Origin: Oligosphaera ethanolica
GTDB taxonomy: Bacteria > Verrucomicrobiota > Lentisphaeria > Oligosphaerales > Oligosphaeraceae
NCBI RefSeq assembly: GCF_030814695.1
Contig: NZ_JAUSVL010000001.1
Coordinates: 4,934,227 to 4,998,226, forward strand
Length of the DNA stretch: 64,000 nt
Reading direction: 5' to 3'
This document shows positions 26,562-34,654 of the stretch, one piece after another. The translations under genes were made by a program, and so were the position numbers. Every line of letters begins with the position of its first letter. Position 1 is the first letter of the stretch. The notes beneath the pieces are model-generated. The model did not search any database, was not told where the DNA came from, and saw nothing but the letters and a program-made list of their open reading frames with translations.

Positions 26562-27266
26562 TTATTCCCCTGTATATCCCGCCGGCGTCGCCGGGCTTTC
26601 TGGGTCGCGGCGGTCGCGGAGGGTGTTGAGGCGGTCGGCGTCAATGTGCTGAAATTCCCGACTGATTTTGAAGACGGCGATGCCCATGATAAAGACAAGG
26701 GCGAAGACATCGAGAAGAATGCCCAGTTCGACGATGGCGCCGTGGTGGACCATCAGGCCGCTGGCGAAGACCGCGATGCCATTTTCGAAGACCAGGAAGC
26801 CGATCACCTGAGTGATGGCCTTGCGGCGGGCAATGATGACGAAAAGGCCAATGAGCATGGTTGCGGCCGCCACCGGTATGGCCAGCAGCGCGGAATTGGT
26901 GGCGGCGGCGCCAATGAGATGGCGATAGCCCGCGAAACAGCCGGCGATGATCAGCATGGCGATGAGCTGTGATAATGCGTAACCCACCAGTGGTTCGAGC
27001 TCGCGGCGGACCTGCGCCCGGCGCATGGCCAAAATCAGCAGCATGGGCAAGGCAACGCCTTTGACGGCGATGTTCACGATCGCGAGGAACACTAGTTCGC
27101 CGTGGGGGGCCGAGCTCTGCCAATCCCAGAAGATCAGCGGCATGATGCCCAACAACACGCCCTGCAGGGCCACCAGCTGGATGCAGTGCACGAGCCGGCT
27201 TGACGACACCAGCACGATGCTGCTGAGCAGAAACATAATCAAGATGATTTCAGGCAGAGATGACAT
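26562..27266 (-). CDS. HyfE/NuoK-like membrane subunit
   Basis: A 234-aa protein with about seven membrane segments. Its second half matches NuoK/MrpC-type subunits as in HyfE (GFLVFENGIAVFASGLMVHHGAIVELGILLDVFALVFIMG), with the buried acidic residues of the channel. It is a membrane-arm subunit of the Ehr complex. A 72-base gap separates it from the next gene. Confidence 0.85.
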   Translation of the reverse strand: MSSLPEIILIMFLLSSIVLVSSSRLVHCIQLVALQGVLLGIMPLIFWDWQSSAPHGELVFLAIVNIAVKGVALPMLLILAMRRAQVRRELEPLVGYALSQLIAMLIIAGCFAGYRHLIGAAATNSALLAIPVAAATMLIGLFVIIARRKAITQVIGFLVFENGIAVFASGLMVHHGAIVELGILLDVFALVFIMGIAVFKISREFQHIDADRLNTLRDRRDPESPATPAGYTGE

Positions 27267-27299
27267 GAGGGCAGGTCCTTTCGTTCCGAACCGCGACCA

Positions 27300-28229
27300 C
27301 TAGAAAAAAAGAAGCAGCAGGACTGCCGTGAGGACGGCGGCTAGTGAACCAACCAGTAGATGCGGCACTTTCAGGAAGCGATAGCGGGCCATGATGGACT
27401 CGACCACGCCAATGCCGACTGCAAAGACCATGATTAGGGCCAGGTACAGCAGCATGCCGGTGAGCGGGCCAGCGACGCGTTGTGGCAGCAGCAGCAGGGT
27501 CAGCACGGCGCAGAAGGACCACAGCTTCAGGCTGGCAGTGTAGTGGATCATGGCCAGTTCGGGGCCGGCATAGTCGAGAATCATGGCCTCGTGGATCATG
27601 GTGAGTTCCAGGTGGGTCTCGGGATCGTCGAAGGGTAGACGGCAGTTCTCCACCAGGATGACAATGAAAAAAGCGCCGGCGACCAGCAAGACGGCCGGCA
27701 CGCTAATGCCCGGAGTGACCAGGCTCAGTGGGCTGAGCAGGTCCGACAGGCAGATGCTGCGGGCGACGATCGCCAGGAAGATCACGATGGCAAACAACAC
27801 GGCCTCGGCCAGCACCGAGAAATGCGCCTCGCGACTGGCGCCCATGCCGGCGAAACTGGAGCCGGTGTCCATGGCGGCGAGGATGGTCAGCATGCGGGAC
27901 AAGCCCAGCAGGTAGCAGAAGAAGATGACGTCGCCGCCAAAGGCCAGCGGCGAGCGGAAGAGCCCACCGGGAACGAAGAGCATCGCCATGATCGTGGCTA
28001 GCAACGACATAATGGGCGCCAGTTGTAGCACGCCGGAGGTCGTGCGGCTGAAGATGCCGGCCTTACGGCTGAGCTTGAACATGTCGTAATACAGCTGCAG
28101 AAGCCGCGGTCCGCGTCGGCCCGCAAAGAAGGCCTTGACCTTATTGATAATGCCGAAGAGTAACGGTGCCAGCAACAGCGACGCCAAGAACATCGCCCAC
28201 CAGAAGCCGTGATTGACGTTGTACATCAT
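27300..28229 (-). CDS. HyfC/NuoH-like membrane subunit
   Basis: A 309-aa protein with about eight membrane segments, of the NuoH/HycD/HyfC family that couples the soluble arm to the antiporter-like subunits. Marks: RRGPRLLQLYYDMFKLSRKAGI (quinone or substrate-site loop), GASREAHFSVLAEAV, and NCRLPFDDPETHLELTMIHEAMILDYAGPELAMI with conserved acids. The ATG at 28229 overlaps the stop of the upstream gene in ATGATG, which fixes the start; the frame open to 28415 lies within that gene. Confidence 0.88.
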   Translation of the reverse strand: MMYNVNHGFWWAMFLASLLLAPLLFGIINKVKAFFAGRRGPRLLQLYYDMFKLSRKAGIFSRTTSGVLQLAPIMSLLATIMAMLFVPGGLFRSPLAFGGDVIFFCYLLGLSRMLTILAAMDTGSSFAGMGASREAHFSVLAEAVLFAIVIFLAIVARSICLSDLLSPLSLVTPGISVPAVLLVAGAFFIVILVENCRLPFDDPETHLELTMIHEAMILDYAGPELAMIHYTASLKLWSFCAVLTLLLLPQRVAGPLTGMLLYLALIMVFAVGIGVVESIMARYRFLKVPHLLVGSLAAVLTAVLLLLFF

Positions 28230-30223
28230 TTGCTGATCTCCTCCGTGACGGCTGTTGGCGGCGTCGGCCGGTCCACGCGATGGCAGAACATTCCCCAGAC
28301 GAGCATGACCACCAGCGCCAGTACCATGGTCAGGATGTAGGCGTGGAGGAAGCCCGACTGCATGCTGTGCGTCTTGATCGCCAGGCGACCGAAACGCCCG
28401 AAGAGCGGTTGCCAAACGCTGCTTAGCGCCCGGTCCTGCGAGTTCAAGTCCGCACGGATTTCACGGGGGAAGAGCGCTTCTGGCCGCTGCAGTTGCCGGC
28501 GCAACTTGAGGACGCTGGCAAAGGCGTCGAGCAGTGGCTGGGCGAAGGCCGTGCCGGTGTACTCCATACGTGCGGAAGGCGCTGCGTAGCCGCAGTCCCA
28601 CGTCACGCCTTCGACGTCCTGCCGGCGTGCACCCAGTCGTTGCCGCCAGCGGATGGCCGTAGCTGACACGCCGATCAAAAATAGCGACAGGATGCTCGGC
28701 ATGCTTAGCAGCAAGGCGATGTCAGGCACCGTGAAGCCGGCAGCACTTTCGCCCGCCAGACGTGTGAGCAGCGGCGTAAACATCGGCAGGATGTACGGTG
28801 CCAGGAAGAGTAAGCACAGATTGACGAGCAGGAGCGCGAGGGTGCAGCCGCACATCGTCCAGCTGACTTCGCGGGCTTTTGCTGCGCAGTCGCTGCGGGG
28901 CTCGCCCAAAAACACGGCCGAGATGACTTTGGCATAGGCGGCGACGGCCAGGCCGCCGACGGTGGCCAGGGTGATGATGCACAGCAACGACAGTGCCCGC
29001 AGCGGGCCGTGGCCGTTGATGACGCCATTGAAGGCCGCTGCGTAGATGAGGAATTCGCCGAGGAAGGCGTTGCCCGGCGGCAAGCCGCTCAACGATAGCG
29101 CGTTGGCGGCGAAAGCACCGCCGGTCCACGGCATGCGTTTCATCAGCCCGCCGAGTTTTTCCATGTTAAGCGTGCCGGTAGCGCGATAGACGGCGCCGGC
29201 GCCAAGGAAGAGGGCGCCCTTGAGGGCCGCGTGGTTGAACATGTGCAGCAATGCGCCGGAGAAGCCCAGTATGGCCATGCCGGGGACGTCGTATGCTACG
29301 CCGAGCACGCCCAGGCCGTAGGCCATGGTCATAATGCCAATGTTCTCAATGCTTGAATAGGCCAGGAGGGTCTTGATGTTGCGCTGGGGTAGGGCGAGGA
29401 CGATGCCCAGGAGGGCACCAATAAGGCCGAGTATGGCCAGCAACCAGCCGCAGAGAAGCAGCGTGTCACCCGAAAACAGCACAAAACGCAGGATGCCATA
29501 GAGGCCCAGTTTGATCATGGCCCCGGACATGACTGCCGACACCGGCGCCGGCGCTGCCGGGTGAGCCGACGGCAGCCATACATGCAGCAGCGGAAAACCG
29601 GCCTTTAGGCCAAAGCCGATAATGCCCAGCACCGCTGGCAACCATAGCATGCCCGGGCTGAGGGGGCTGCTGTCGGCAACGAACATCATGATGAGAAAGG
29701 CCGCCCCGGCGTGGCAAGCGAGGAGGTATATCCAGCCCGCGCGACGGCTGGCGGCGGCGTCCCAGTCGAAGATCACCAGCGCGAAACTGGCGATGCCCAT
29801 GACTTCCCAGGTCAGCAGAAAGAGCGGCGCGGAGCGCATTAGGGGGACCATGAGCATGGCCGCCAGCGTCAGGTTGTAGAAGAACCAGTAGAGGCCGCTG
29901 CGGGCGGCGCCGTGGCCATGCAGATAGCCAATGCTGTGTATCGCCGCAACTAACCCCAGTAAGGCCACCGGCAACAGAAACAAGAGGGATAAGAGGTCGT
30001 ACGCAACACCGATGCCATGAAATAGCAGCTGAGTTTCATCCCAGGGGCCACCCGTAAACCCCATCGTCCGCACTAGCACCAGCAGAGTCAACAACAGAGC
30101 CGACATGCTTACGATTGCACTGCAGCTGCCGATCTTCATCGCCAGAGAAGGCCGCGAGGATAACAACAGGGATAATAAGCCACCAAAAAGCAATAGCGCT
30201 AAGCAAGCAAAAAGGTGTGTCAC
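28226..30223 (-). CDS. HyfB/NuoL-like membrane subunit, first gene of Ehr operon
   Basis: A 665-aa antiporter-like protein with about sixteen membrane segments. Core signature GLKAGFPLLHVWLPSAHPAAPAPVSAVMSGAM, the Glu in TWEVMGIASFALV, and HAALKGALF. The C-terminal extension DVEGVTWDCGYAAPSARMEYTGTAFAQP is typical of HyfB/HycC. GTG 30223 is chosen because GGAG lies just upstream and the residues before it look unlike a protein N-terminus. It starts the operon B-C-E-F-G-I-yraN-hemW. Confidence 0.87.
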   Translation of the reverse strand: MTHLFACLALLLFGGLLSLLLSSRPSLAMKIGSCSAIVSMSALLLTLLVLVRTMGFTGGPWDETQLLFHGIGVAYDLLSLLFLLPVALLGLVAAIHSIGYLHGHGAARSGLYWFFYNLTLAAMLMVPLMRSAPLFLLTWEVMGIASFALVIFDWDAAASRRAGWIYLLACHAGAAFLIMMFVADSSPLSPGMLWLPAVLGIIGFGLKAGFPLLHVWLPSAHPAAPAPVSAVMSGAMIKLGLYGILRFVLFSGDTLLLCGWLLAILGLIGALLGIVLALPQRNIKTLLAYSSIENIGIMTMAYGLGVLGVAYDVPGMAILGFSGALLHMFNHAALKGALFLGAGAVYRATGTLNMEKLGGLMKRMPWTGGAFAANALSLSGLPPGNAFLGEFLIYAAAFNGVINGHGPLRALSLLCIITLATVGGLAVAAYAKVISAVFLGEPRSDCAAKAREVSWTMCGCTLALLLVNLCLLFLAPYILPMFTPLLTRLAGESAAGFTVPDIALLLSMPSILSLFLIGVSATAIRWRQRLGARRQDVEGVTWDCGYAAPSARMEYTGTAFAQPLLDAFASVLKLRRQLQRPEALFPREIRADLNSQDRALSSVWQPLFGRFGRLAIKTHSMQSGFLHAYILTMVLALVVMLVWGMFCHRVDRPTPPTAVTEEISK

Positions 30224-30411
30224 GGGCTTCTCCGCCGAAAGGTGAACGAGTAGACAATAGGGCACCGATCAAATCGACGAGCTCGTAATGTATTGCTTGA
30301 TGCCGTATTTGAAAGATTAATAATGACAAATTATGACAAGACTGGCAATGTTTGGTAATTTGGGGGAGCGGACCGATCGGATTAGGGCGGACACATAGGT
30401 CCGCCACTACG

Positions 30412-30528
30412 CGGTCTGATCGGTCTGATCTTTTTGGTTATCGCGGACGGATCGGACGGATCGGACGGATCGGACGGATCGGACGACTTGATCGGTCTGA
30501 TCGGTCTGATCGGTCTGATCGGTCTGAT
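30412..30528. repeat. 9-bp tandem repeats (CGGTCTGAT) and (CGGACGGAT)
   Basis: In the 473-base gap between the Ehr operon and uppP. Two CGGTCTGAT units at 30412-30429, four CGGACGGAT units plus a variant at 30444-30488, and four CGGTCTGAT units at 30493-30528. Just upstream, GGAGCGGACCGATCGGA (from 30365) also occurs at 13855, and a hairpin GGCGGAC-acatag-GTCCGCC lies at 30386-30404. The rest of the gap is AT-rich towards 30300 and has no gene. Confidence 0.95.
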
Positions 30529-30646
30529 CATGTCCTACGCGCACTTACTGTCGGGTGAATGCCGGTGACATTGCAGAATGGGGTCGGGTGCTTAGATTAA
30601 AGGCCGGTTAACGGCAGCCTGCCACATTTATGGCCTGCCGGATTGC

Positions 30647-30669
30647 GGCCGTGTTGTCACGGCCTTTTT
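30647..30669 (+). terminator. Intrinsic terminator-like hairpin in uppP leader
   Basis: GGCCGTG-TTGT-CACGGCC followed by TTTTT, ending 28 bases before the uppP start codon. No upstream plus-strand gene needs it. It could end a small RNA, act as an attenuator, or precede the real uppP promoter. Confidence 0.7.
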
Positions 30670-30696
30670 CATTTTTCCTACGTATATGGAGCGTTC

Positions 30697-31509
30697 ATGT
30701 TATTGTCACTCAAGACGGCCCTGCTGGGCATCATCCAGGGAATCACGGAATTTCTGCCCATCAGCAGCACTGGCCACATGATATTGGTCGACGAGTTCAT
30801 GCAGATCGACTCGGTCTTCAAGGAGTCTTTTTTTGTCATTGTGCAGCTGGGTTCCATCTTGGCGGTGCTGGTGTATTTTCACCGGAAACTCCTGCCGGTA
30901 GCCGCATTGCGTGACCGTGAGCTGCGGTGCCAGACTTTCTTTCTGTGGCTGAAGACGGCGGTGGGCGTCATACCCGCGATTGTGGTCGGGGGACTTTGGG
31001 GCAGTTGGATCAAAAGCCAGCTGTATGATTCGGCGATCGGCGTGGGCATCGCCTTGTTTTTGGGCGGCATTGCGCTGCTGGCGATCGAAAGCCGGCGTTT
31101 GCAGGTGAAGGTCGAGAGCATTGACGCCTTGTCCTATGCCCGGGCCTTCGCGATTGGTTGCATCCAGTGCCTGGCGATGATACCGGGCGTATCGCGTTCG
31201 GCGTCGACTATTTTAGGGTCGTTGTTGCTGGGGACATCGCGCAGCGTGGCCGTCGAGTACTCGTTTTTGCTGTCGATACCGACCATGTTTGCGGCATCGG
31301 CCTACAGCATACTGAAGGAAGGGGCGTCGCTGACGGGTGAGCAATGGCTGGCCACGGCGGTGGGTTTCGTGGTGGCCTTCTTAGTGTCCTGGGCGGTGAT
31401 CGCCTTCTTGATGGATTACATCCGCCGCCGGGATTTCAAGGTCTTTGGCTGGTACCGCATCGTCCTGGGCGTGCTCATCATTCTGTGGTTTGCGGTGCTA
31501 GGAAACTAA
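30697..31509 (+). CDS. uppP: Undecaprenyl-diphosphatase
   Basis: A 270-aa integral membrane phosphatase that converts undecaprenyl pyrophosphate to the monophosphate, recycling the carrier for peptidoglycan and surface glycans. Both family signatures are present: GITEFLPISSTGH near residue 20 and MIPGVSRSASTILGSLLLG near residue 165. Length is typical. ATG 30697 has GGAG five bases upstream. Its stop codon overlaps that of the convergent M20 gene. Confidence 0.95.
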   Translation: MLLSLKTALLGIIQGITEFLPISSTGHMILVDEFMQIDSVFKESFFVIVQLGSILAVLVYFHRKLLPVAALRDRELRCQTFFLWLKTAVGVIPAIVVGGLWGSWIKSQLYDSAIGVGIALFLGGIALLAIESRRLQVKVESIDALSYARAFAIGCIQCLAMIPGVSRSASTILGSLLLGTSRSVAVEYSFLLSIPTMFAASAYSILKEGASLTGEQWLATAVGFVVAFLVSWAVIAFLMDYIRRRDFKVFGWYRIVLGVLIILWFAVLGN

Positions 31510-32699
31510 TTCGAGCCGGGCGGGGGGGAGTGCTGCGGGCCTTGTTTGGCAAATTCAGTGGCGACATCGACATAGAGCTCGTAGGCCTGCTGGAACTGAT
31601 CCAGTTCCAGGTACTCCACTGCACTGTGGGCTACGGCGATGTCGCCCGGTCCCATAACCACGCAGGGGAAGCCCATGGCTGAGAGCTGGCCACCATCGGT
31701 GCAGTAGGCTACGCCGCTGGGCGTGTCGTCCAGCCCGTGTTGGCGTAGAGTCGTGCGGATGCTTGCCGGCAGGGGATGTTCTGCGGCGGTGTGCATGGCC
31801 GGCGAGATGTCCACCACCTGTAATTCCACTGTGAAACCCAGCGCTGCCGATGCGCGCGCAGTCATATCCGCAAAGAACTCATTGGGCGCAGTGACGCATG
31901 GCACCAGGCGAAAATCGCAAACCAGCCGGCAAAAATCCGGTACGATATTGTTCTTGACGCCGCCGGCGATGATACCGACTGACAGCGTGCAACCGTCGCG
32001 GAAGACCTCGTCTTTGATGCGCGCCAGCTCAGGGATGGTGACCGTTTCTAGGTAGTTGAGCAGGTGTCCGGCCTTGTAAATGGCGTTGTCGCCCAGGTGT
32101 GGACGTGAGCCGTGAGCGGCCTTGCCGCGGCAATGGAGTTCGATCGTGGCGTGGCATTTGTGGGCGACCACCAGATGATTCCGCGTCGGCTCGCCAACAA
32201 TGACGCCGTCGACCGTATAGCCACTGAGGTCGAGCAGAGCCGAGCCCTGGCAGCCCGTTTCTTCGGCGCAGGTGGCGATGTAGAGCAAGTTAATAGGCGT
32301 CTTGGTGGCGATGAGCGTTTCGCAGGCGGTGAGCATGGCAGCGAGGCTGCCCTTGGTATCGCAGGAGCCGCGGCCGTACAGGCGCCCGTCGCGGACTTGC
32401 GGATCGAAGGGATCTATACTCATGCCGGCGGTGCCGACCGTGTCCATGTGGGCATTGAAGGCCAGTGTGGGCAAACCGTCGTCAACGTGATGTCTGGCAA
32501 TCAAATTCGGGCGCTTCGGCGCCGGGTACTGCCGCGCGACACTGAATCCCAGCGCATTCAGCTTGCCGGTCAGGTAGTCCGCCATGTCCTCTTCATTCGC
32601 TTCCCGGAGGCCTGGCGCGCCAAGCGCGAGGGTGTTGCGGCTATCGATGCGAATCATGTCCGATAAATAAGTAATGCTTGTTGCCAAACGCGTGTCCAT
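31506..32699 (-). CDS. M20 family metallopeptidase, ArgE/DapE-like
   Basis: A 397-aa two-zinc amidohydrolase related to acetylornithine deacetylase and succinyl-diaminopimelate desuccinylase. Zinc and catalytic motifs: AFNAHMDTV, GRGSCDTKGS (bridging Asp), CAEETGCQGS (catalytic Glu and zinc Glu), VGEPT, and a late His in VAHSAVEY. The dimerisation domain carries KAAHGSRPHLGDNAI. No arg or dap gene is adjacent, so the substrate is open. Start at 32699 follows GGAGG. Confidence 0.85.
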   Translation of the reverse strand: MDTRLATSITYLSDMIRIDSRNTLALGAPGLREANEEDMADYLTGKLNALGFSVARQYPAPKRPNLIARHHVDDGLPTLAFNAHMDTVGTAGMSIDPFDPQVRDGRLYGRGSCDTKGSLAAMLTACETLIATKTPINLLYIATCAEETGCQGSALLDLSGYTVDGVIVGEPTRNHLVVAHKCHATIELHCRGKAAHGSRPHLGDNAIYKAGHLLNYLETVTIPELARIKDEVFRDGCTLSVGIIAGGVKNNIVPDFCRLVCDFRLVPCVTAPNEFFADMTARASAALGFTVELQVVDISPAMHTAAEHPLPASIRTTLRQHGLDDTPSGVAYCTDGGQLSAMGFPCVVMGPGDIAVAHSAVEYLELDQFQQAYELYVDVATEFAKQGPQHSPPPGSN

Positions 32700-32882
32700 G
32701 GTCCTCCAGCTGATGTGAGCGCGGAAATGTGAAGGCCAATACACTACCACGTCTTGCCTGCTTGGCAATCGCGGGAACGGGGCGAACGAAATGCGATGTT
32801 GCCTGCTTGTAAAAGGCGGTCGCTGTAGCACATTCACGGCTTGATCATCCCGTTCCCTATTATCCATTCATGGAGTTACGAC

Positions 32883-34196
32883 ATGTTCAACCTGAACAGC
32901 GCGCCGGTTGAGCCAACGCCGGCCTTGCGGCGCCGCGCTGAGCACAAGGCAACAGGCTCGGCGGTATTTGGGGCCATGGGCGATGTCACCTTGACCGACA
33001 GCGCCATCATCATTCTGTTTGCCCAGATGATCGGTGCCGGCGACATGTTTTCCATGTTGACGACATCATTGATGCCGCTATTCAATGGTCTGTGCGTGAT
33101 CCTGATGGCGTGGTTGGCGGAGCGCATGGGCTACCGCCGGCTGATCATCCGCTCCTGCTCCTTGAGCGTCATCGCCTACATCCTGGTGGTCTTCACGCCG
33201 TTTTTTGGCAGTGGCTCGGTACCGGTAGTCATGTTGATCGGCCTGCTGTTGATATTTTCGGTGCTGCACACGGCCTATGTGGCGGGGTGGTTTCCGCTGC
33301 TTGACACCTTTCTCACCAAAGAACGTCGCGGGCCTTACCTGAGCACGATGCGTTTCTCGTGGCAGCTATCGGCCGCCACATTTTTGTTTTTGGCGGGGCT
33401 ATTCATCGGCAAAGAGCCGCCCTTGTGGAAACTGCAGGTCGTGCTGTTATGCGGAGCGCTGGTTTTTGCCGGCCGCATTTTTTTCATTGCCGCCATCCCG
33501 GAATTCGTGGTCCAGCGCAAGGACAGTTTTGGTTTTGCCGATGGCTTGCGCCGGGCACTGGCCAACAAGCCACTAGTGGGATTCTCGGTATATCTTTTCG
33601 TGCTTAATCTGGCGGCATACGGGACCTTGCCCCTGACGACGATTTATCTCAAGAAGTATTTGATAGCGCCTGATAACGTCATTGTGATGATTTCAGCGGT
33701 GACTTTGGTGGGCATGCTGTTGGGGTCATTGGTTGCCGGTCGGGTGATTAAGCGCTGGGGCATCAAGAACACCCTGTTATTCATCCACATTACCTATGCG
33801 TTTGTGAACGGGGCCCTGTTTTTCATCAGCGAAGGGCGGCCGGTGACCTTTGCGCTGGTGACGCTGCTGCTGCTGCTTTACAGCGTCACCTTCGCGATGG
33901 CGTCCATTGCCACGACCTACGAGATGCTAGCTTTGGCTACACCCGGCAACAAGGCGATGGCCATGGCCTTTTGCGTGACCTTTTACTCCAGCGGCTCAGG
34001 CCTGTCGCGACTCTTTTCGTCGCTGTTGCTGGGGTCGGGCATTTTGGCGCCGAGTTGGTATATCGGCAGTATGCATGTCTGCCACTACCAGAGCCTCTTT
34101 CTACTCTATGCGGTGGCGATTGCCTTCGCCGCCATGTTCCTGGTCGTCGTGCCGGCAATCTTCCCACGCGGCGAATATCTCTACGACGTGCACTAA
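32883..34196 (+). CDS. MFS transporter
   Basis: A 437-aa protein with about twelve membrane segments of the major facilitator superfamily. The loop between segments 2 and 3 has AERMGYRRLIIRS, and the loop in the second half has RVIKRWGIKNTLLF. The family is close to those seen beside sugar-catabolism genes in Lentisphaerota. The substrate is unknown. The ATG at 32883 has GGAG upstream. It is divergent from the M20 gene. Confidence 0.8.
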   Translation: MFNLNSAPVEPTPALRRRAEHKATGSAVFGAMGDVTLTDSAIIILFAQMIGAGDMFSMLTTSLMPLFNGLCVILMAWLAERMGYRRLIIRSCSLSVIAYILVVFTPFFGSGSVPVVMLIGLLLIFSVLHTAYVAGWFPLLDTFLTKERRGPYLSTMRFSWQLSAATFLFLAGLFIGKEPPLWKLQVVLLCGALVFAGRIFFIAAIPEFVVQRKDSFGFADGLRRALANKPLVGFSVYLFVLNLAAYGTLPLTTIYLKKYLIAPDNVIVMISAVTLVGMLLGSLVAGRVIKRWGIKNTLLFIHITYAFVNGALFFISEGRPVTFALVTLLLLLYSVTFAMASIATTYEMLALATPGNKAMAMAFCVTFYSSGSGLSRLFSSLLLGSGILAPSWYIGSMHVCHYQSLFLLYAVAIAFAAMFLVVVPAIFPRGEYLYDVH

Positions 34197-34217
34197 GCGA
34201 GTGGTCTGGGGAATGTC

Positions 34218-34352
34218 TTACGCCGGGATGGCCAGCAGCGCCAGGGGATTGCGCTGCGTTATCTGTTCGATGTCGTCTGCTGTAGCGCCACGAGCCAGCA
34301 GGGCCGGGATGACCAGGTCGTGCACCACGCAGAGGCGCCCGGCGGCCGCTTG
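34218..34352 (-). pseudogene. C-terminal remnant of phosphotriesterase-like gene
   Basis: On the minus strand a short frame reads RLCVVHDLVIPALLARGATADDI...QRNPLALLAIPA and stops with TAA at 34218-34220. This matches the last helix and C-terminus of phosphotriesterase-family hydrolases (LRxxGVxxEDIxxIxxxNP). It breaks off upstream into a degenerate hairpin repeat near 34341-34395, so only the tail of the gene survives. It could also be the end of another amidohydrolase. Confidence 0.45.
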
Positions 34353-34395
34353 CCATGGGCACTTAGGTCGCGCCTTAGGCGCTGAATACTTGGCC
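34341..34395 (+). repeat. Degenerate hairpin repeat copy
   Basis: Resembles the 3' half of the dispersed repeat: CGGCCGCTTGCCATGGGCAC, then GCGCC-TTA-GGCGC in place of GCGCT-TTC-AGCGC. It borders the truncated gene remnant. The following 34400-34650 is AT-rich and probably contains the promoter of the Sel1-repeat gene. Confidence 0.4.
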
Positions 34396-34654
34396 CGCTG
34401 TCACGAGGATGGAAATAATATCTGCTCTCGACTACCAGCGTGGGTAATGGCACCCACCGCTGAACGAAAGAATCTGTAAGCATGAAAAATAACGCGCGCC
34501 GAATAGCAAAGAACGCCAATGCATAATATGTCATAATTTGCTATCATTCAGATAATTACACATTGAATATAAGCGTTTTCCCCGCTAGTTTTATGGCGGA
34601 TTCCGGCAGGTGTCGGGACCGCACTGATGATGTCTGTACGCGAGGAGGACACGG

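Noticed and set aside
22729-30223. Functional [NiFe] hydrogenase operon
   Set aside because: The large subunit lacks the CxxC pairs needed to bind nickel and iron, so the cluster is called Ehr-like instead.
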